The notes below the pieces were generated by a model. That model saw nothing but the letters and a program-made list of their open reading frames with translations, was not told the DNA's origin and searched no databases. 64,000 bases of DNA from Bacillus sp. B15-48 (GTDB taxonomy: Bacteria > Bacillota > Bacilli > Bacillales > Cytobacillaceae). The stretch covers positions 883,491 through 947,490 of the forward strand of contig NZ_WOFU01000002.1 of assembly GCF_016879755.1 (NCBI RefSeq), given 5' to 3'. A program made the translations under genes and the position numbers. Each line of letters begins with the position of its first letter. Position 1 is the stretch's first letter. This document shows positions 1 to 9,375 of the stretch, in pieces.

Positions 1-230
1 TGATCATGTATATAGTAAATTTCCCCAATCGCTAACTTAAATGGTGCAAAACAAATATATTTTACAAACTGTGGATGTTTATGAACATCCTCTATAGTCA
101 AAGGGGTTTTATTTTCATCACTCGCTAAATAAAAGGAACTTGAATTTCCGCCATGATAAGAATAAGGAAGTAAGATTGTAATCATTTGTAATTGATCCAA
201 ATAAGCGTGAAAATGACGTTCAATACTCAA
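1..230 (-). CDS. amyX: Pullulanase type I, N-terminal fragment (gene runs off the window)
   Basis: Partial gene; only the first ~76 residues lie in the window. Reading the minus strand from a TTG at 230 gives a protein beginning LSIERHFHAYLDQLQMITI, which resembles the N-terminus of B. subtilis AmyX (MVSIRRSFEAYVDDMNIIT, from memory). AmyX is a debranching enzyme cleaving alpha-1,6 links in pullulan and glycogen-like glucans. A GGAGGTGA ribosome site lies at about 239-246; a GTG six bases upstream (236) is an alternative start. It follows ytlR in the same direction with 23 bases between them, so it is probably the last gene of a thpR-ytlR-amyX operon. No catalytic residues are visible in this fragment. 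Confidence 0.75.
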   Translation of the reverse strand, partial: MSIERHFHAYLDQLQMITILLPYSYHGGNSSSFYLASDENKTPLTIEDVHKHPQFVKYICFAPFKLAIGEIYYIHD

Positions 231-253
231 GATCACTTCACCTCCCTGATGAT

Positions 254-1183
254 TTATGCACCAGCTATAATAGTAAGGGACTTTTCACAAACTTGGACCT
301 GTACAGGGGTAGTACCAATTACTTCTCCATCTGCATGGATAGGAAATGGATGGTCTGATTGAATCGAAACATTCCTCCCTGTATAAGTGTTGACCTCTTT
401 AAACTTACGATGTCCTCCCCAAAATACGGTAATAAAAACAAATAGCAACTTCCATTTAGATAAATTATGGACAACTGTAATGTTTAATAATCCATCTGTT
501 GGGTTTGCATCAGGAGCAATTTTCATGCCACCACCGTAATAAACCTGATTTGAAACGGTAATGAACCAAACGTTCCTAAATTCGTATTCGAGACCATCAA
601 TCGACAAAACCATATCCACACAAATATGCTGAAAGAGCTTTTTAATTAAGATCGTTACATAAGCAAGACTCCCTAGCGAAAATAGGTTCAGCTTTGCCTT
701 CAGCTTTGATTGATTTGCTTCTTCGCATATCGCAGCATCAAATCCTGCCCCCATACTATTGACAAAATAAATGTCTTTTCCTTCACGATTATGAACTTTC
801 CCAACATCAATTTTTTTTACGAACGGTTGGTCGAAAATTAAATTTAGTGCAGCTTTTATTTCCTTCGGGATATGAAACCCTCGCGCATAGTCATTTCCAG
901 ATCCACCAGGAATAAAAGCGATTGACACATTCTCTTTTCCAACGGAACCATTGACGATTTCGTGAATCGTTCCGTCTCCTCCGATTCCAATAATTAAACA
1001 GGGTGTCTCACCTATTTCTTTTACTATAGATTCAACTAATTTTGTTGCATGACCCGAATATTCAGTATAAAAAGCATGATAACTTACATTCTCTTTTTTT
1101 AATTGTTTTTCAACCTTGCCCCAAATCTTCCGGCACTGGCCATTTTTTGCCTGTCGGTTGACGATAAAATAAACCTGCTTCAT
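254..1183 (-). CDS. ytlR: Diacylglycerol kinase family lipid kinase (YtlR-like)
   Basis: 309 aa. The N-terminal half is a DAGK catalytic domain: VYFIVNRQAKNG near residue 4 and the nucleotide-binding signature GIGGDGTIHEIVNG near residues 65-80, then a GGSGNDYARG loop. The C-terminal half is the beta-sandwich typical of YegS/DgkB-like kinases, with YYGGGMKIAPDANPTDG and the closing HADGE motif. The enzyme phosphorylates a lipid head group at the inner membrane face; the exact substrate cannot be read from sequence. A start two codons upstream (1189) exists, but the AAAGGCGG ribosome site sits better for 1183. Lies between thpR and the pullulanase gene, as in B. subtilis. Confidence 0.85.
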   Translation of the reverse strand: MKQVYFIVNRQAKNGQCRKIWGKVEKQLKKENVSYHAFYTEYSGHATKLVESIVKEIGETPCLIIGIGGDGTIHEIVNGSVGKENVSIAFIPGGSGNDYARGFHIPKEIKAALNLIFDQPFVKKIDVGKVHNREGKDIYFVNSMGAGFDAAICEEANQSKLKAKLNLFSLGSLAYVTILIKKLFQHICVDMVLSIDGLEYEFRNVWFITVSNQVYYGGGMKIAPDANPTDGLLNITVVHNLSKWKLLFVFITVFWGGHRKFKEVNTYTGRNVSIQSDHPFPIHADGEVIGTTPVQVQVCEKSLTIIAGA

Positions 1184-1272
1184 TGACATCCGCCTTTGTA
1201 ATCACTTTCATATTTATTTATATTAATGGGAGGGAGCGAATAATTACAGATTACTTTTTTAAAATAAATCCA

Positions 1273-1857
1273 TTAATCATTCGTTAAATCAAAAATCTTA
1301 ATTGCTTCATATTTAGGTTCTTTCCCTATATTCGTCTTGTACAAAACAATATTTTTCACTTGAAATCGAATAGGGTGCTCTAAAAACGGATTCAACTCAT
1401 CAAGACGTTCTTTCGAGAATGGGAATTCACCTATCCATTTTCTCGCTAAAGTAATATGAGGATGAAAGGCCCTAGTCTCTAACTCAAATCCCGCTAAATG
1501 ACAAGCTCGAAATACCTTCTTTCTGTTTTCTGCTAATTCCTGCTGTTCAGCGATTCCTGCCCAAAAAATTCTTGGTGAATCTATTTTCCCAAAAACGCCT
1601 AAATGATCAATTGATAATGTAAAAGCTGGGATTGGCAATTGATCTTTGACATTACGTATCGAGGCTGCTAGCTTTTCTTCAGATGCAGCACCAAGAAACG
1701 CCAAGGTCAGATGAAGATCCTGATTATGAACCCAACGTTTAAAAGGGCATGATTCTTGTACTTTTTGATTCATTTTATGTAATTTAGTTTTTATTTCATC
1801 TGGGATAGCAACAGCATAAAAATAATGAGATTGAGACTTTTGAACTTGTTGAGACAT
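1273..1857 (-). CDS. thpR: RNA 2',3'-cyclic phosphodiesterase (2H family, YtlP)
   Basis: 194 aa, normal size for the LigT/ThpR family. The two HxT/S catalytic motifs of 2H phosphoesterases are present: HLTLAFLG near residue 49 and HITLARKW near residue 135. These enzymes open 2',3'-cyclic phosphates on RNA ends and were first assayed as 2'-5' RNA ligases. The start has AAGGGAG ten bases upstream. The dat terminator at 1938-1971 separates it from dat, so thpR probably heads its own operon with ytlR and amyX. Confidence 0.9.
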   Translation of the reverse strand: MSQQVQKSQSHYFYAVAIPDEIKTKLHKMNQKVQESCPFKRWVHNQDLHLTLAFLGAASEEKLAASIRNVKDQLPIPAFTLSIDHLGVFGKIDSPRIFWAGIAEQQELAENRKKVFRACHLAGFELETRAFHPHITLARKWIGEFPFSKERLDELNPFLEHPIRFQVKNIVLYKTNIGKEPKYEAIKIFDLTND

Positions 1858-1937
1858 ATTGTTCTCCCTTCTATTACGTCATTAGTTTAACGTATCATCC
1901 GTTTTTAAAATGATAATTCCTTGGTTCAGTATTCGTA

Positions 1938-1971
1938 AAAAAAAGAGGAACTGCTCGTGAGCAACCCCTCT
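1938..1971 (-). terminator. Rho-independent terminator of pepV-dat
   Basis: On the minus strand, AGAGG and TGCTC arms pair with GAGCA and CCTCT across a short loop (three mismatched positions in the middle), followed by eight T residues. It begins nine bases after the dat stop codon and separates dat from thpR. Confidence 0.75.
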
Positions 1972-1979
1972 AAAATTGA

Positions 1980-2834
1980 TTATAAGCTTCCACATTGAGC
2001 CTCAATTTCTAATTTAAACCACTCTTGTAATTTTCTTGTCAATTGACCAGGTTGGCCATCGCCTACTTGTTTTCCATCGATTTCAACGATAGGCATCACT
2101 TCCACTGTTGTTCCCGTCAAAAACACTTCGTCCGCTTTTAATAATTCATCAACAGTAAAAGTTTCCTCAATCACAGAGATACCTTCACGTTCACAAATAG
2201 CGAGCATTACTTTTCTGGATATTCCATTCAAAATAAATTGATTGGCTGGATGTGTTTGAACTTTGCCACCCTTAACAATTGAAATATTTGAGTGACTTCC
2301 TTCTGTCACCAACCCATCACGATGTAATACTGCTTCATCACAGCCAGCTTCAGCGGCTTTTTGATTCGCGAGCAAATTCCCAAGCAAATTTAAGCTTTTT
2401 ATATCACAACGAAGCCAACGAATGTCTTCGGTAATGATTGCTTTGACACCTTGTAACATCTTTTCTTCTGGACGTCCCGCTTCTCTCGTATAAGCAACAA
2501 ATGTTGTTTTTACATTCTCAGGGGGAAATGGATGTTTACGCGGAGAAATTCCTCTGGTAAATTGTAAATACACCGTGCCCAATGTTAACTTATTTTTATC
2601 AATCAGTTGGACGAGCTGGTCCTTCAATTGTTCCACTGGAAACGGAATTTGCATGCCAATACTAGCAGCACTTTTTTCTAAACGCTGTAAATGTTCATCA
2701 CCTGTAAAGAGTTTCCCGTTATAGACTCGAACCACTTCGTAAACTCCATCACCAAACTGATAACCTCGGTCCTCAATATCAATGGTTGCCTGTTCCCTTT
2801 TAATCAATTCCCCGTTTAAAATGACAAATGACAT
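1980..2834 (-). CDS. dat: D-amino acid aminotransferase
   Basis: 284 aa, PLP fold-type IV. Begins MSFVILNGELIKREQATIDI and carries the DRGYQFGDGVYE segment of D-alanine aminotransferases. The PLP lysine is in IKSLNLLGNLLANQKAAE near residue 146, followed by the VTEGSHSNI loop. The enzyme moves amino groups between D-amino acids and 2-oxo acids, supplying D-glutamate or D-alanine for peptidoglycan. Its ribosome site overlaps the pepV stop (gap 15 bases), so the two are co-transcribed; a dipeptidase beside a D-amino acid transaminase fits wall peptide recycling. Confidence 0.92.
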   Translation of the reverse strand: MSFVILNGELIKREQATIDIEDRGYQFGDGVYEVVRVYNGKLFTGDEHLQRLEKSAASIGMQIPFPVEQLKDQLVQLIDKNKLTLGTVYLQFTRGISPRKHPFPPENVKTTFVAYTREAGRPEEKMLQGVKAIITEDIRWLRCDIKSLNLLGNLLANQKAAEAGCDEAVLHRDGLVTEGSHSNISIVKGGKVQTHPANQFILNGISRKVMLAICEREGISVIEETFTVDELLKADEVFLTGTTVEVMPIVEIDGKQVGDGQPGQLTRKLQEWFKLEIEAQCGSL

Positions 2835-2849
2835 CCTCTTCTTCTCCTC

Positions 2850-4274
2850 CTAGTCTATATTCCCTGCAAGCTCATAAATTGCTTGTGCATAGATAGCCGT
2901 TGCCTTGAGCATATCTTCAATAACCATGTATTCATCCTTTTGGTGGGCTATGTCTGGACTTCCTGGGAATAACGGTCCAAATGCAACCCCAGATTTTAAC
3001 GAGCGAGCATATGTACCGCCACCAATTGACAGCAATGTTGCTGGTTCTCCTGTTTGCTCTTCATATACTTTTTTCAGTTTTTGAATCAGAAACTCATTTT
3101 CATCTACATGATGAGGTTTTGAATTGGAAAAGTTCCCAACAGTAAATCCTGCCTTTGTCAAAAGTTTCTTCAATCGGTCTAAGACATTTTCGAAGTCCAT
3201 TGTCACTGGATATCTCAAATTGATTCCTAATTTTCCACCTGCTTGTTTCGTATATTCCAGTTTGCCAACATTGATGGTTAAATCTCCTGTAATATCATCG
3301 GAATAGGCAATATTAAAAGCTTGTCCACGAGACTCTTGGCCTAAATAACTTGAAACAAACTTAAAATATTTCTGCGCATTTTCATCTAACTTCAAACCGG
3401 CAAGAAAATTGGCCATGAATAACCCAGCATTTTTCCCATTATCCGGTTCCATTCCATGAGCAGAAACTCCATGAAGGTTCAAGATAAGAATCCCTTGATC
3501 CACATGACAATTCCCTTCAAGCTTGTACTTCTTTTTAAATTCCTTATATTGCTGGACAATCACCGTCTGAATCGTTGGCACATATAGGGAAGCTGTGGCA
3601 AAGTCAGGGACCATGTTGTATCTTCTCCCAGATGAAAATTCGAGAACTTCCACATCCCCATTTGCTTCTCTGTCCAGTCCGGTTTTCATGAGGATTTCAA
3701 AATCGGAAATTCCTTTTTCCGCATAGATAATTGGGAAATCAGCATCAGGTGCAAAACCCATTTGTGGCATTTCTTCATGTTTAAAATAATGTTCAACACA
3801 ACGCCAATCGCTTTCTTCATCTGTACCAATGATCATTCTGACCCTTCTTTTTAGCGGAAGGCCTAGCTCTTTGACGATTTTCATCGCATAAAAAGCAGCC
3901 ATAGTCGGTCCTTTGTCATCAATTGCTCCACGGGCAAAAATTTTCCCATCACGAATTTCTGCTCCAAATGGGTCGCTCGTCCAACCGTCGCCTTCAGGGA
4001 CAACATCTACATGACATAAAATCCCGACAATTTCCTCCCCTTCGCCAAATTCTAGATGGCCAGCTACATTTCCAATATTTTTTGCGATAAATCCTTCCTT
4101 CTCACCCAATGTAAGCATAAATTGCAACGCTTGCTTGACTCCGGAGCCCAGTGGAGCCTCAGGTGTAGCCCTCTCTTCATCAAGAACACTTTTGATCTTT
4201 AATAATTGCTGAGTCTCACTAATCAAACTTGCCTTTCGTTTTTCTACTTCCTCTGACCAGTGTATCGGTTCCAT
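2850..4274 (-). CDS. pepV: Xaa-His-type dipeptidase PepV (YtjP), M20 family
   Basis: 474 aa. M20 dinuclear zinc peptidase: metal ligand motifs GILCHVDVVPEGDGW near residue 85 and GAIDDKGPT near residue 116 (bridging Asp), then GTDEESDW with the general-base Glu pair near residue 150. The lid domain follows and the C-terminus holds IGGGTYAR and the last His ligand in IAHQKDEYM. PepV enzymes cut a broad range of dipeptides in the cytosol. It is the first gene of the pepV-dat unit. The preceding ~450 bases to ytzE are divergent upstream sequence. Confidence 0.9.
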   Translation of the reverse strand: MEPIHWSEEVEKRKASLISETQQLLKIKSVLDEERATPEAPLGSGVKQALQFMLTLGEKEGFIAKNIGNVAGHLEFGEGEEIVGILCHVDVVPEGDGWTSDPFGAEIRDGKIFARGAIDDKGPTMAAFYAMKIVKELGLPLKRRVRMIIGTDEESDWRCVEHYFKHEEMPQMGFAPDADFPIIYAEKGISDFEILMKTGLDREANGDVEVLEFSSGRRYNMVPDFATASLYVPTIQTVIVQQYKEFKKKYKLEGNCHVDQGILILNLHGVSAHGMEPDNGKNAGLFMANFLAGLKLDENAQKYFKFVSSYLGQESRGQAFNIAYSDDITGDLTINVGKLEYTKQAGGKLGINLRYPVTMDFENVLDRLKKLLTKAGFTVGNFSNSKPHHVDENEFLIQKLKKVYEEQTGEPATLLSIGGGTYARSLKSGVAFGPLFPGSPDIAHQKDEYMVIEDMLKATAIYAQAIYELAGNID

Positions 4275-4723
4275 CGTAATTCCTCCAAGTTATGTAATCG
4301 TTCAAATCGTCCATTAAAAAGGAGAAGTTCTTTTTGTTAATTATTTTTATTTTACCTTATCTTTCCGCCACTTTCTCTATTTCTACCGGTTTTATTTATA
4401 TTACATATTTCTGAATTTTCAACTTTCGAGTAATAATCAGTCTATAGAGCGTCATATAGTAGGATAACGTTTAATTAAGGAGGGAAAGACGAACATTTAT
4501 TGTTAAAAAAAGATTAATATTTTGTAAATTTATGCACTTGAGTGGAAATTTATTGTTATTAAGGGTACAATAGTTTAAAGAGAATAAGTACAACCTGCTA
4601 ATAACGGTACCTAAAAAGGAGTTGGCTGGAAAAGAAAAATTACATAAGTCTAAGATTCATCTTCAATGAGCTGTTGGTTGTAGAATTATGTCAATGGTTT
4701 AATTTAGGATAGGGAGTGGTTGT
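4275..4723. other. Divergent intergenic region between pepV and ytzE
   Basis: About 450 bases, AT-rich. No open reading frame with a credible ribosome site was seen. It must hold the pepV promoter (minus) and the ytzE promoter (plus). A GGAGGG sequence near 4481 is not followed by a usable start codon. I could not fix a promoter with confidence. Confidence 0.5.
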
Positions 4724-4945
4724 TTGAAACCTTCAACTAACCGGAAGATAAACCGAATCAAATCCATTTACATGTTCATTCATCAGAATGGAACTGTAAC
4801 AACCCAGGATCTTGTAGAGGAATTTGGCATTACACCAAGGACCATACAGCGGGATTTAAATGTCCTGGCATATAACGACTTAGTAATGAGCCCCAGCCGT
4901 GGTAAATGGACAATAACACAAAAAAAGGTGAAAATGACTTCATAG
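4724..4945 (+). CDS. ytzE: DeoR-type helix-turn-helix regulator YtzE
   Basis: 73 aa with a TTG start behind AGGATAGGGAG. Sequence is a single DeoR winged helix: RIKSIYMFIHQNGTVTTQDL, then the recognition helix in FGITPRTIQRDLNVLAYNDL. No sugar-sensing domain follows, so this is the short stand-alone form found in Bacillus (B. subtilis YtzE is nearly identical from memory). Targets are unknown. It stands alone, closed by a terminator at 4988-5022. Confidence 0.85.
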   Translation: MKPSTNRKINRIKSIYMFIHQNGTVTTQDLVEEFGITPRTIQRDLNVLAYNDLVMSPSRGKWTITQKKVKMTS

Positions 4946-4987
4946 AACGAAAGCAAAAGCTACTAGAGTGATTTTTTAAAACTCTAC

Positions 4988-5022
4988 AGAACCGGCCGAT
5001 GCCTTATCCGGTTCTATTTTTA
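4988..5022 (+). terminator. Terminator after ytzE
   Basis: Perfect 8-bp stem AGAACCGG / CCGGTTCT with an 12-base loop followed by ATTTTTA on the plus strand. Confidence 0.85.
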
Positions 5023-5060
5023 TGCGGCTTTTCAATTGTTAAAATATCTTTTACAGTTCA

Positions 5061-5783
5061 TCATTTCGCCCCATAGTCATTCATTAATTTGTCCACTTCT
5101 TCATTTGTCAACTCGCGGTATTCCCCAAGTTCAAGTGCTTCATCTAATATGAGCGAACCCATTTTAATCCTTTTCAAATAAATAACTCGTTTTCCTACAG
5201 ACTGGAACATTCTTTTCACTTGATGAAATTTCCCTTCTGTTATTGTTAATTCAATGTCAGAACGAATTCCCGATTTAAGAATATTTAATTCCCCCGGTTG
5301 CGTATGATAGCCATCATCAAGAATAACCCCTTGTTTAAAAGCTTGAACATCCTCATTTGTTACGACACCATCAATCACAGCAAAGTAGGTTTTCGGTACA
5401 TGCTTTTTTGGAGAAAGCAATCGGTGAGCAAGTTGCCCGTCATTTGTAATTAGCAGCAATCCCTCTGTATCTTTATCCAGTCTTCCAACAGGGAAAGGCT
5501 CAAATATGGAGTCTTCGATTTCGAGCAAATCAATCACTGTTTCTTCATAATTATCCTCCGTTGCGGAGATAACTCCAGGTGGTTTGTTCATCATCAAATA
5601 AATGAATTCGCGATAATGGACCTCTTCACCGTGAACGGTTACCTTATCATATTCGACATTAATATGATGGCCTGAATCTTTTACAATCTCACCATTTACT
5701 TTAATTGAACCATTTTTTAAAATTTTTTTTACCTCTTTACGACTACCAAATCCTAAGTTTGATAGTAATTTATCAATTCTCAC
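5061..5783 (-). CDS. rsuA: 16S rRNA pseudouridine synthase, RsuA family (YtzG)
   Basis: 240 aa. N-terminal S4 RNA-binding domain (RIDKLLSNLGFGSRKEVK, residues 2-60) then the RsuA/RluB catalytic domain with MNKPPGVISA and the catalytic aspartate in PVGRLDKDTEGLLLITNDG near residue 103. C-terminal KFHQVKRMF motif is intact. It isomerises one uridine in 16S rRNA. The GTG at 5783 is preferred over a TTG at 5789 because GGAG lies nine bases upstream of the GTG. Confidence 0.88.
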   Translation of the reverse strand: MRIDKLLSNLGFGSRKEVKKILKNGSIKVNGEIVKDSGHHINVEYDKVTVHGEEVHYREFIYLMMNKPPGVISATEDNYEETVIDLLEIEDSIFEPFPVGRLDKDTEGLLLITNDGQLAHRLLSPKKHVPKTYFAVIDGVVTNEDVQAFKQGVILDDGYHTQPGELNILKSGIRSDIELTITEGKFHQVKRMFQSVGKRVIYLKRIKMGSLILDEALELGEYRELTNEEVDKLMNDYGAK

Positions 5784-5837
5784 TAACAATCACTCCAATA
5801 TTTATAGGCAATCGCCCACCCCTTTTTACCTTCTCCA

Positions 5838-5846
5838 CATAAACTA
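5838..5846 (+). promoter_or_regulatory. Sigma-K/sigma-E-like -10 element before the Gly/Pro repeat gene
   Basis: CATAAACTA fits the sporulation -10 pattern CATA-N3-TA, with an AC dinucleotide about 18 bases upstream, and lies 41 bases before the ATG at 5887. The match is short and could be chance. Confidence 0.35.
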
Positions 5847-5886
5847 TTATCATGCTTGAACTGTTAATTTTGAGGAGGAGATAAGA

Positions 5887-6150
5887 ATGATGGACTATCG
5901 TCAACAAGGTCAAACACAATTTTTTCCTGGTGGATTCCCAGGAACTGGTGCCCCAGGAACAGGGTTCCCAGGAACTGGTTTCCCGGGTACTGGTTTTCCA
6001 GGCACTGGATTCCCTGGAGGACCTCCGTGGGATGGCAACATCAGTAGAAGATTAGATCGTCTAGAGCGTCAATTTATGCAGTTAGACCGCCGTGTCGATA
6101 GAATTGAACGTCGCCTAGGCTTCTTCCGCCCTGAATATGAATCTTATTAA
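5887..6150 (+). CDS. Small Gly/Pro-repeat protein, possible spore coat component
   Basis: 87 aa, not assigned to a named family. Residues 15-45 are pentapeptide repeats PGTGF (about five copies, first varied to PGTGA) ending in PGGPPWDG. The C-terminal third is a charged amphipathic helix, RRLDRLERQFMQLDRRVDRI, likely a short coiled coil. GAGGAGGAGA precedes the ATG. The architecture of a flexible Gly-Pro-Phe arm plus an oligomerising helix, and a sigma-K-like -10 box upstream, suggest a spore surface protein; this is inference. Closed by a strong terminator. Confidence 0.7.
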   Translation: MMDYRQQGQTQFFPGGFPGTGAPGTGFPGTGFPGTGFPGTGFPGGPPWDGNISRRLDRLERQFMQLDRRVDRIERRLGFFRPEYESY

Positions 6151-6177
6151 AAATACAGATTCCTAAAAAACTTAGAA

Positions 6178-6217
6178 AATGGTCCTCGCTTATATAATGA
6201 GCAGGACCATTTTTTTC
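6178..6217 (+). terminator. Bidirectional terminator between the repeat protein gene and murJ
   Basis: Perfect stem AATGGTCCT / AGGACCATT extended by GCT/AGC, followed by seven T on the plus strand and by TTTTC on the minus strand. It serves both converging genes. Confidence 0.88.
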
Positions 6218-6218
6218 C

Positions 6219-7841
6219 CTAAATTCGGAGACGAAGTTTTCTTTTAATTTTAGTTACTTTGTCACCGAACAAACGGTCAATTAATTTTGAGCGGAAGCCG
6301 AGATAAAAGTAAATTCCACAGCCAACTAGGGCACAAACAACTACAATGATCATCGAGCTGAATTTTTCACCTGGCGATAAAAATAAAGTCAGCCCCTCAT
6401 AAACAGCAAGTGTACCAATCCCCATGACCCCTGAGAAAATGAAAATCAAGAATACTCTTCTCAATGCAAACTTAAACGAATATTGAGCAAATTTATGAAT
6501 CACAATTAAGTTAATGATAATTGCTGCCGTATATCCAAGTGCAGTTGCGACTACAGCTCCCTTTGTTTCTAGCATTTTTATCAGCGGGATATTAAGGCTG
6601 AGCTTTACAAGCAATCCCGTAAGCAAACTCAAAATCGTAAAACGCTGCTCATTTATTCCTTGTAATACAGCAGCAGTAACAGAAAATAATGCAAACAGAA
6701 TAGCAACTGGCGCATACAATCTTAAAATTTCTGTCCCCAATTCCTTTTGTTCGTAAAAAATAGTATAAGCTGGTTCAGCTAAAATCGATAGCCCAATCGT
6801 TGCTGGAACGGTTAAATACAGCAAAACTTGAAACGTTTGATCCAACTGTAACTTTAAACTTTGACGGTTATTTTCTATAAAGGCAGTCGTAATCGTTGGT
6901 ACTAGCGTCAAAGAAAATGCTGTTGCCAATGAGACAGGGATAATTACGAGCTTATGCGTTTGAAAGTTTAAAATACCAAAGGCAGTTGTTGCCTGAGCTC
7001 CTAACCCAATTGCAGTCATGGCCCTTTCAAATGTAATTTGGTCAATAAATTGGAAAAGCGGATTTGCGATTCCAACAAAAACAAAAGGAGCTGCGTAAAT
7101 TAAGATTTCCTTATAAATATCTTTTAGAGATATATCCATTGTTCGTTTATCATGTTTTAAAAGCTGATCTAAGTGTGGCTTCCGTTTAAACCAATACCAA
7201 CCTAACACAAATAGGCTGCCTAGCGCGCCAATAAAAGCAGCGAAAGTCGCTACACTTACCGCTGTAACGAGTGTCCCATTCATTATGTTCAATACAATAT
7301 ACGCCCCAGCAAGCAAGAAAACGATCCGGACAATTTGTTCAACCACCTGGGAAACCGCTGATGGTCCCATTGACTGATGCCCCTGGAAAAATCCACGGAT
7401 TAAACTCATGAAAGGAACGACGATTAATGCAAAGGAAACAGCTCGAATCACCGTTGTTACATCTTCTTGACTAACGGTTGGATTTTCGTCTCCTGAGCTA
7501 AGAGTAATGTCAGCTAAAATCGGGGCCGTCATATACATAACGAGAAATGAGACAATACCAGTGATCATCATCACGATCATCCCCGATTTAAACAACTTTC
7601 TGCCGACTGCATACTCTTCAAGAGCATTATATTTTGAAATAAACTTAGAAACCGCAAGTGGCACACCCGCAGTCGCAATGCTAATAAAAATCGTGTAAGA
7701 AATATAAGAGTAAGAATACAAAGCCGTCCCGTCATCCCCAACAATGGCATAGAACGGAATCACATAAAACAACCCAAGTATCTTTGAAATAATCGTGCCG
7801 AGGGTTAATATAAACGTCCCTCTCAAAAGCTTAGATGACAT
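6219..7841 (-). CDS. murJ: Lipid II flippase, MurJ-type (YtgP), MATE/MOP superfamily
   Basis: 540 aa integral membrane protein with about 14 predicted hydrophobic segments spread along the chain. Starts MSSKLLRGTFILTLGTIISK and includes GVPLAVSKFISKYNAL, typical of the polysaccharide transporter family that includes SpoVB and YtgP. In B. subtilis YtgP is the MurJ enzyme that flips lipid II across the cytoplasmic membrane. The position between rsuA and ytfP matches B. subtilis ytgP rather than spoVB, which supports the assignment. Single-gene unit with the bidirectional terminator at its 3' end. Confidence 0.88.
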   Translation of the reverse strand: MSSKLLRGTFILTLGTIISKILGLFYVIPFYAIVGDDGTALYSYSYISYTIFISIATAGVPLAVSKFISKYNALEEYAVGRKLFKSGMIVMMITGIVSFLVMYMTAPILADITLSSGDENPTVSQEDVTTVIRAVSFALIVVPFMSLIRGFFQGHQSMGPSAVSQVVEQIVRIVFLLAGAYIVLNIMNGTLVTAVSVATFAAFIGALGSLFVLGWYWFKRKPHLDQLLKHDKRTMDISLKDIYKEILIYAAPFVFVGIANPLFQFIDQITFERAMTAIGLGAQATTAFGILNFQTHKLVIIPVSLATAFSLTLVPTITTAFIENNRQSLKLQLDQTFQVLLYLTVPATIGLSILAEPAYTIFYEQKELGTEILRLYAPVAILFALFSVTAAVLQGINEQRFTILSLLTGLLVKLSLNIPLIKMLETKGAVVATALGYTAAIIINLIVIHKFAQYSFKFALRRVFLIFIFSGVMGIGTLAVYEGLTLFLSPGEKFSSMIIVVVCALVGCGIYFYLGFRSKLIDRLFGDKVTKIKRKLRLRI

Positions 7842-8094
7842 ACAATCCCTTCCTACTAACGAAAAGCGTAGCTAATCACCGCACTCTTCTGCAAAATAAC
7901 TTCCGATAAAGCCTAGTTGTGCAAAAGTTAATTTTATCATAATCAACCTGTGTTACTATATTTTTATCTTTTCACATTTATTTAGTTTACCTCTTCTTGG
8001 CATTCCACGCCACTTTTACTAATCCGTTTCGTTTAACTTAAAGATGGAAATGTTTTATAATGAAAGAATTATTTCGGATAGGATGATTATGCAG

Positions 8095-9375
8095 ATGAAA
8101 AGAAATTATGATTGTATTGTTATCGGCGGCGGACCTTCAGGTTTAATGGCTGCAATTGCAGCTGGTGAAAAAGACGCGCGTGTTTTATTAATAGATAAAG
8201 GAAATAAGCTGGGAAGAAAGCTAGCTATTTCTGGAGGTGGGCGTTGCAACGTAACAAACAGACTGCCCGTCGATGAAATTATTAAGCATATTCCTGGAAA
8301 TGGACGCTTTTTATACAGTGCTTTTTCCCTTTTTAACAATGAAGACATTATTGATTACTTTGAGAAGCTTGGGATTAAGCTTAAAGAAGAGGACCATGGG
8401 CGAATGTTTCCGGTTTCTGATAAAGCACAAACTGTTGTTGATGCGCTTTTAAGAAAACTGGAAGAATTAAACGTCGATATCAAATTAAATTGCCCTGTTC
8501 ATAATGTCCACTACGAAAATGGCAAGGTTGCATCTGTTGAACTTACGAATCGCCAAATACTGACTACTCACAGTATCGTTATTGCTGTTGGTGGAAAATC
8601 CGTCCCTCATACAGGTTCAACTGGCGATGGCTATGCTTGGGCAGAAAAAGCTGGGCATACGATTACGGAACTTTTTCCGACTGAGGTTCCTCTTCTTTCA
8701 GATGAACCATTTATTAAAAATAAAACATTACAAGGATTGTCATTACGCAACGTTCGGTTAAGCGTGCTTAATCCAAAAGGAAAGCCTTTAGTTTCACATC
8801 AAATGGACATGATTTTTACCCATTTTGGTATTAGCGGACCAGCTGTCCTACGCTGCAGTCAGTTTGTTGTTAAAGCGATGAAGAAATGGAATATAAACAA
8901 AGTGACCATGAATTTAGATGCATGTCCAGGTTATAAAGATGAGCAATTATTCCAAGAAATCCATCAGTTAATGAAAAGTGAACCGAAAAAGGCGATAAAA
9001 AATGTGTTAAAAGGATTTCTCCCTGAAAGATATTTATTGTTTTTACTCGAACAAAACGAGATCGATCCTAGCATGCAATCTGGCCAAATTTCACAGGAGA
9101 AAATCCGCAGCTTTGTTACTAGCTGCAAAAATTTCAAATTCGATGTAAATGGAACCCAACCGTTAGATAAGGCATTTGTTACTGGTGGGGGGGTTTCGGT
9201 AAAAGAGATTGAACCGCAAACGATGGCTTCAAAGCGAATGGGCGGCCTTTATTTCTGTGGAGAAATTCTCGATATTCATGGGTATACAGGGGGATATAAT
9301 ATCACCTCTGCACTTGTGACTGGGAGGCTGGCCGGAATGAATGCAGCAGAGAAACCGTCAACAACCCATGACTAA
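8095..9375 (+). CDS. ytfP: FAD-dependent oxidoreductase, HI0933/BaiN family (YtfP); 3' end altered by IS insertion
   Basis: 426 aa from ATG 8095 (ATG 8089 is equally possible; a longer frame from 8044 lacks a ribosome site). Rossmann dinucleotide motif [16 protein letters not shown] near residue 8, [16 protein letters not shown] near residue 40, and C-terminal GGGVSVKEI and [17 protein letters not shown]. Function of the family is a flavoprotein reductase, substrate unknown in Bacillus. The last residues KPSTTHD do not look like the family C-terminus: ACC CAT GAC TAA lies in the terminal hairpin of the adjacent TnpB element, which now supplies the stop codon. The conserved core is intact. Confidence 0.88.
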   Translation: MKRNYDCIVIGGGPSGLMAAIAAGEKDARVLLIDKGNKLGRKLAISGGGRCNVTNRLPVDEIIKHIPGNGRFLYSAFSLFNNEDIIDYFEKLGIKLKEEDHGRMFPVSDKAQTVVDALLRKLEELNVDIKLNCPVHNVHYENGKVASVELTNRQILTTHSIVIAVGGKSVPHTGSTGDGYAWAEKAGHTITELFPTEVPLLSDEPFIKNKTLQGLSLRNVRLSVLNPKGKPLVSHQMDMIFTHFGISGPAVLRCSQFVVKAMKKWNINKVTMNLDACPGYKDEQLFQEIHQLMKSEPKKAIKNVLKGFLPERYLLFLLEQNEIDPSMQSGQISQEKIRSFVTSCKNFKFDVNGTQPLDKAFVTGGGVSVKEIEPQTMASKRMGGLYFCGEILDIHGYTGGYNITSALVTGRLAGMNAAEKPSTTHD

